Notes under the pieces: generated by a model
What the model was told of the DNA's origin: nothing
The model's input: the letters and a program-made list of their open reading frames with translations, nothing else
Databases searched by the model: none
Part shown: in pieces, positions 4,444 to 5,587 of the stretch
How the letters are laid out: the number at the start of each line of letters is the position of its first letter
Numbering within the stretch: position 1 is the first letter of the stretch
Position numbers and translations under genes: made by a program
DNA from: Sphingomonadaceae bacterium
GTDB lineage: Bacteria; Pseudomonadota; Alphaproteobacteria; Sphingomonadales; Sphingomonadaceae
Assembly (NCBI GenBank): GCA_019454625.1
Contig: JACFNY010000152.1
Span: forward strand, 1-5,587
Direction of reading: 5' to 3'
DNA length: 5,587 nt

Positions 4444-5538
4444 ATGGCGGATTCGATCGGACTGGACCAGCAGGCGCCGACGGGGCGCATTGCCGCCACG
4501 GTTTTCCGGTGGCTGGGCGTGGCGGTGGCGCTCGTCTGGCTGTTGCTGGCCGTGACCGGAATATTGCTGACCTACCATTTCGAGATAAACGACAGGCTTC
4601 TTTCATCGGCCGAAACGCCGAAGGACTTCGTGGCCATCGAGCAGCGCATGAACGCTCTTGAAGCGGACGGCGGCGCGGCGAAGGTCAACTGGATCTGGAC
4701 GACGGCGGGGCTGAAGGACCGCTTCTTCATCAATTACACGGCCGCGGATGGAAGCAGCCGCAACGTGCGCATCGCTGGCGACGGCAGCGTGCTTCTGGAT
4801 ACCGGCGGAAATCAGCGCACCGCGCTCGAATGGGTGCGGGAGATTCACCTGTCGCTTGCGTCGGGCGCGGTCGGGGAATGGATTCTCGCGATCAGCGGCA
4901 TCGTGCTTCTGGGCGCCCTGATCCGGGGGCTGTACAGGATGTGGCCGCGCGGGGAGAGGTGGGGCGATGTGTTCAGCCCCCGCCGCGGCGTGTCCGGAGA
5001 GCGGCTGGAACGCTGGTATCGTGCTATCGGGCTCGTGGGCGCCGTGCCCGCCTTCGTCATCGTCGGCGCGGCCGTGGTGATCTTCTTCGAGCACAGCATC
5101 GAAGGGCCGATCGGGGCGCCTCCGATCAACCTTCCCGCGGTTGCGCCCGAAGGCGAGGGGGCAGGCTTCGCAGCGGCCGCCAGAGCGGCGGAAGCGGCGA
5201 TACCGGGCAGCCGGTTCGTGGGCACGACCATGCCGACACGGGAAGACGCGACCTACCGCGCGTGGGTGAACCAGCCCGGCGAGTATTTTCGCGAGAACGG
5301 CTATGGCGGCAGCCTCGTGATGATAAACGCGAACGACGCCAGCGTGCGCGGCGCGTGGCCTTTGCAGAAGGCCAGCGCAGCCTACAAGTTCATGGCGCTT
5401 CCCTATCCCGTGCACACGGGAGAGATCGTCGGGCCGGTGGGCCGGGTGCTGGTGATGCTGACCGGTTTCTGGCTGCTGACCATGACCGTCATCGGGCTGA
5501 TCCTGTGGAACCGCCGCCGCAAGGCCGCAGCGGCCTAG
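4444..5538 (+). CDS. Four-helix PepSY-associated membrane protein (possible ferric/siderophore reductase)
   Basis: This 364-residue inner-membrane protein has four predicted helices: about 22-44, 146-167, 193-216 and 333-355. The positively charged loop 168-192 and the RRRK tail place the termini in the cytoplasm and both large loops (about 46-145 and 218-332) in the periplasm. This is the layout of the PepSY-associated TM family, which includes siderophore reductases such as FoxB and PiuB-like proteins often found near TonB-dependent receptors. It has only four histidines, H45, H135, H217 and H324, each near the periplasmic end of a different helix; they are candidate haem ligands. The H135 and H324 regions align without gaps (shared pattern H-x5-G-x-V-G-x7-G), showing an internal duplication. 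The reductase role is inferred; no receptor or siderophore gene is in view. The gene follows a terminator-like hairpin and so is probably transcribed separately. Confidence 0.85.
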   Translation: MADSIGLDQQAPTGRIAATVFRWLGVAVALVWLLLAVTGILLTYHFEINDRLLSSAETPKDFVAIEQRMNALEADGGAAKVNWIWTTAGLKDRFFINYTAADGSSRNVRIAGDGSVLLDTGGNQRTALEWVREIHLSLASGAVGEWILAISGIVLLGALIRGLYRMWPRGERWGDVFSPRRGVSGERLERWYRAIGLVGAVPAFVIVGAAVVIFFEHSIEGPIGAPPINLPAVAPEGEGAGFAAAARAAEAAIPGSRFVGTTMPTREDATYRAWVNQPGEYFRENGYGGSLVMINANDASVRGAWPLQKASAAYKFMALPYPVHTGEIVGPVGRVLVMLTGFWLLTMTVIGLILWNRRRKAAAA

Positions 5539-5587
5539 CACTACTTTGGCAGAAGGTTGATTTTTGGGATTCCCATCTGGATTGATG
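5539..5587. other. Non-coding right edge of the window
   Basis: The 49 bases after the PepSY stop are AT-richer than the gene. They hold a run of five T (5561-5565) and a palindrome TGGGA-T-TCCCA (5565-5575). The T-run precedes the palindrome, so this is not a terminator for the PepSY gene; it may be the start of a regulatory region for a gene outside the window. Confidence 0.3.

Noticed and set aside
4298..4555. An 85-codon plus-strand frame running from the leader into the PepSY gene
   Set aside because: It overlaps the start of a clear membrane protein in another frame, its residue make-up is random-like, and it has no ribosome binding site.
5523..5535. GGCCGC-A-GCGGCC palindrome at the end of the PepSY gene as a terminator
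   Set aside because: It encodes part of the alanine-rich tail, has no proper loop and is not followed directly by a T-run.
4603..5541. A long minus-strand open frame opposite the PepSY gene
   Set aside because: It is rich in His, Arg and Ala with no domain pattern, as expected for the reverse complement of a GC-rich gene.
1..5587. CRISPR array, tRNA or rRNA gene, insertion sequence or phage genes
   Set aside because: No regularly spaced repeats, cloverleaf, rRNA segments, transposase motifs or integrase motifs were seen on either strand.

Overview
The window is GC-rich (coding parts roughly two-thirds G+C) and looks like a chromosomal segment of an alphaproteobacterium, most likely a sphingomonad. 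This rests on the general look of Def, Fmt and RecR, the codon use, and a PEP-CTERM protein with the alphaproteobacterial type of tail. It is an inference from recall, not a database result.

Layout. Bases 1-150 hold no gene and are visibly less GC-rich; they contain two small overlapping dyads. On the minus strand, fmt (1796 to 891) and truA (891 to 151) form a two-gene operon overlapping by one base. A 68-bp divergent intergenic region (1797-1864) separates fmt from recR (1865-2461, plus strand). Next, still on the plus strand, come an exported CHRD-domain protein with a PEP-CTERM sorting tail (2615-3232), peptide deformylase def (3282-3827), and a small DUF983 zinc-ribbon membrane protein (3827-4228) that overlaps def by one base. 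A GC-rich hairpin (4230-4252) may end that transcript. A 215-bp intergenic region with a promoter-like pair, a short dyad and a leader hairpin precedes a four-helix PepSY-type membrane protein (4444-5538). The last 49 bases are non-coding.

How the genes relate. Fmt formylates initiator Met-tRNA and Def removes the formyl group after translation starts, so the two halves of the N-formyl-methionine cycle sit on either side of recR in divergent units. TruA (tRNA pseudouridylation) and RecR (recombinational repair) are ordinary housekeeping genes. The CHRD/PEP-CTERM gene is the accessory element. It has a near-consensus sigma-54 (-24/-12) promoter of its own (2548-2563) and a strong ribosome binding site, so it appears to be an independently controlled surface-protein unit placed between recR and def. 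This fits the known association of exosortase/PEP-CTERM systems with the RpoN-dependent PrsK/PrsR regulators, none of which lie in this window. The PepSY protein has exactly four histidines, one next to the same membrane face of each of its four helices, and an internal duplication. This suggests a haem-binding membrane reductase of the siderophore-reductase type.

Most of the window is conventional. The points worth following are the sigma-54 control of the PEP-CTERM gene, the His-Cys cluster of the CHRD protein, and the four-histidine duplicated architecture of the PepSY protein.
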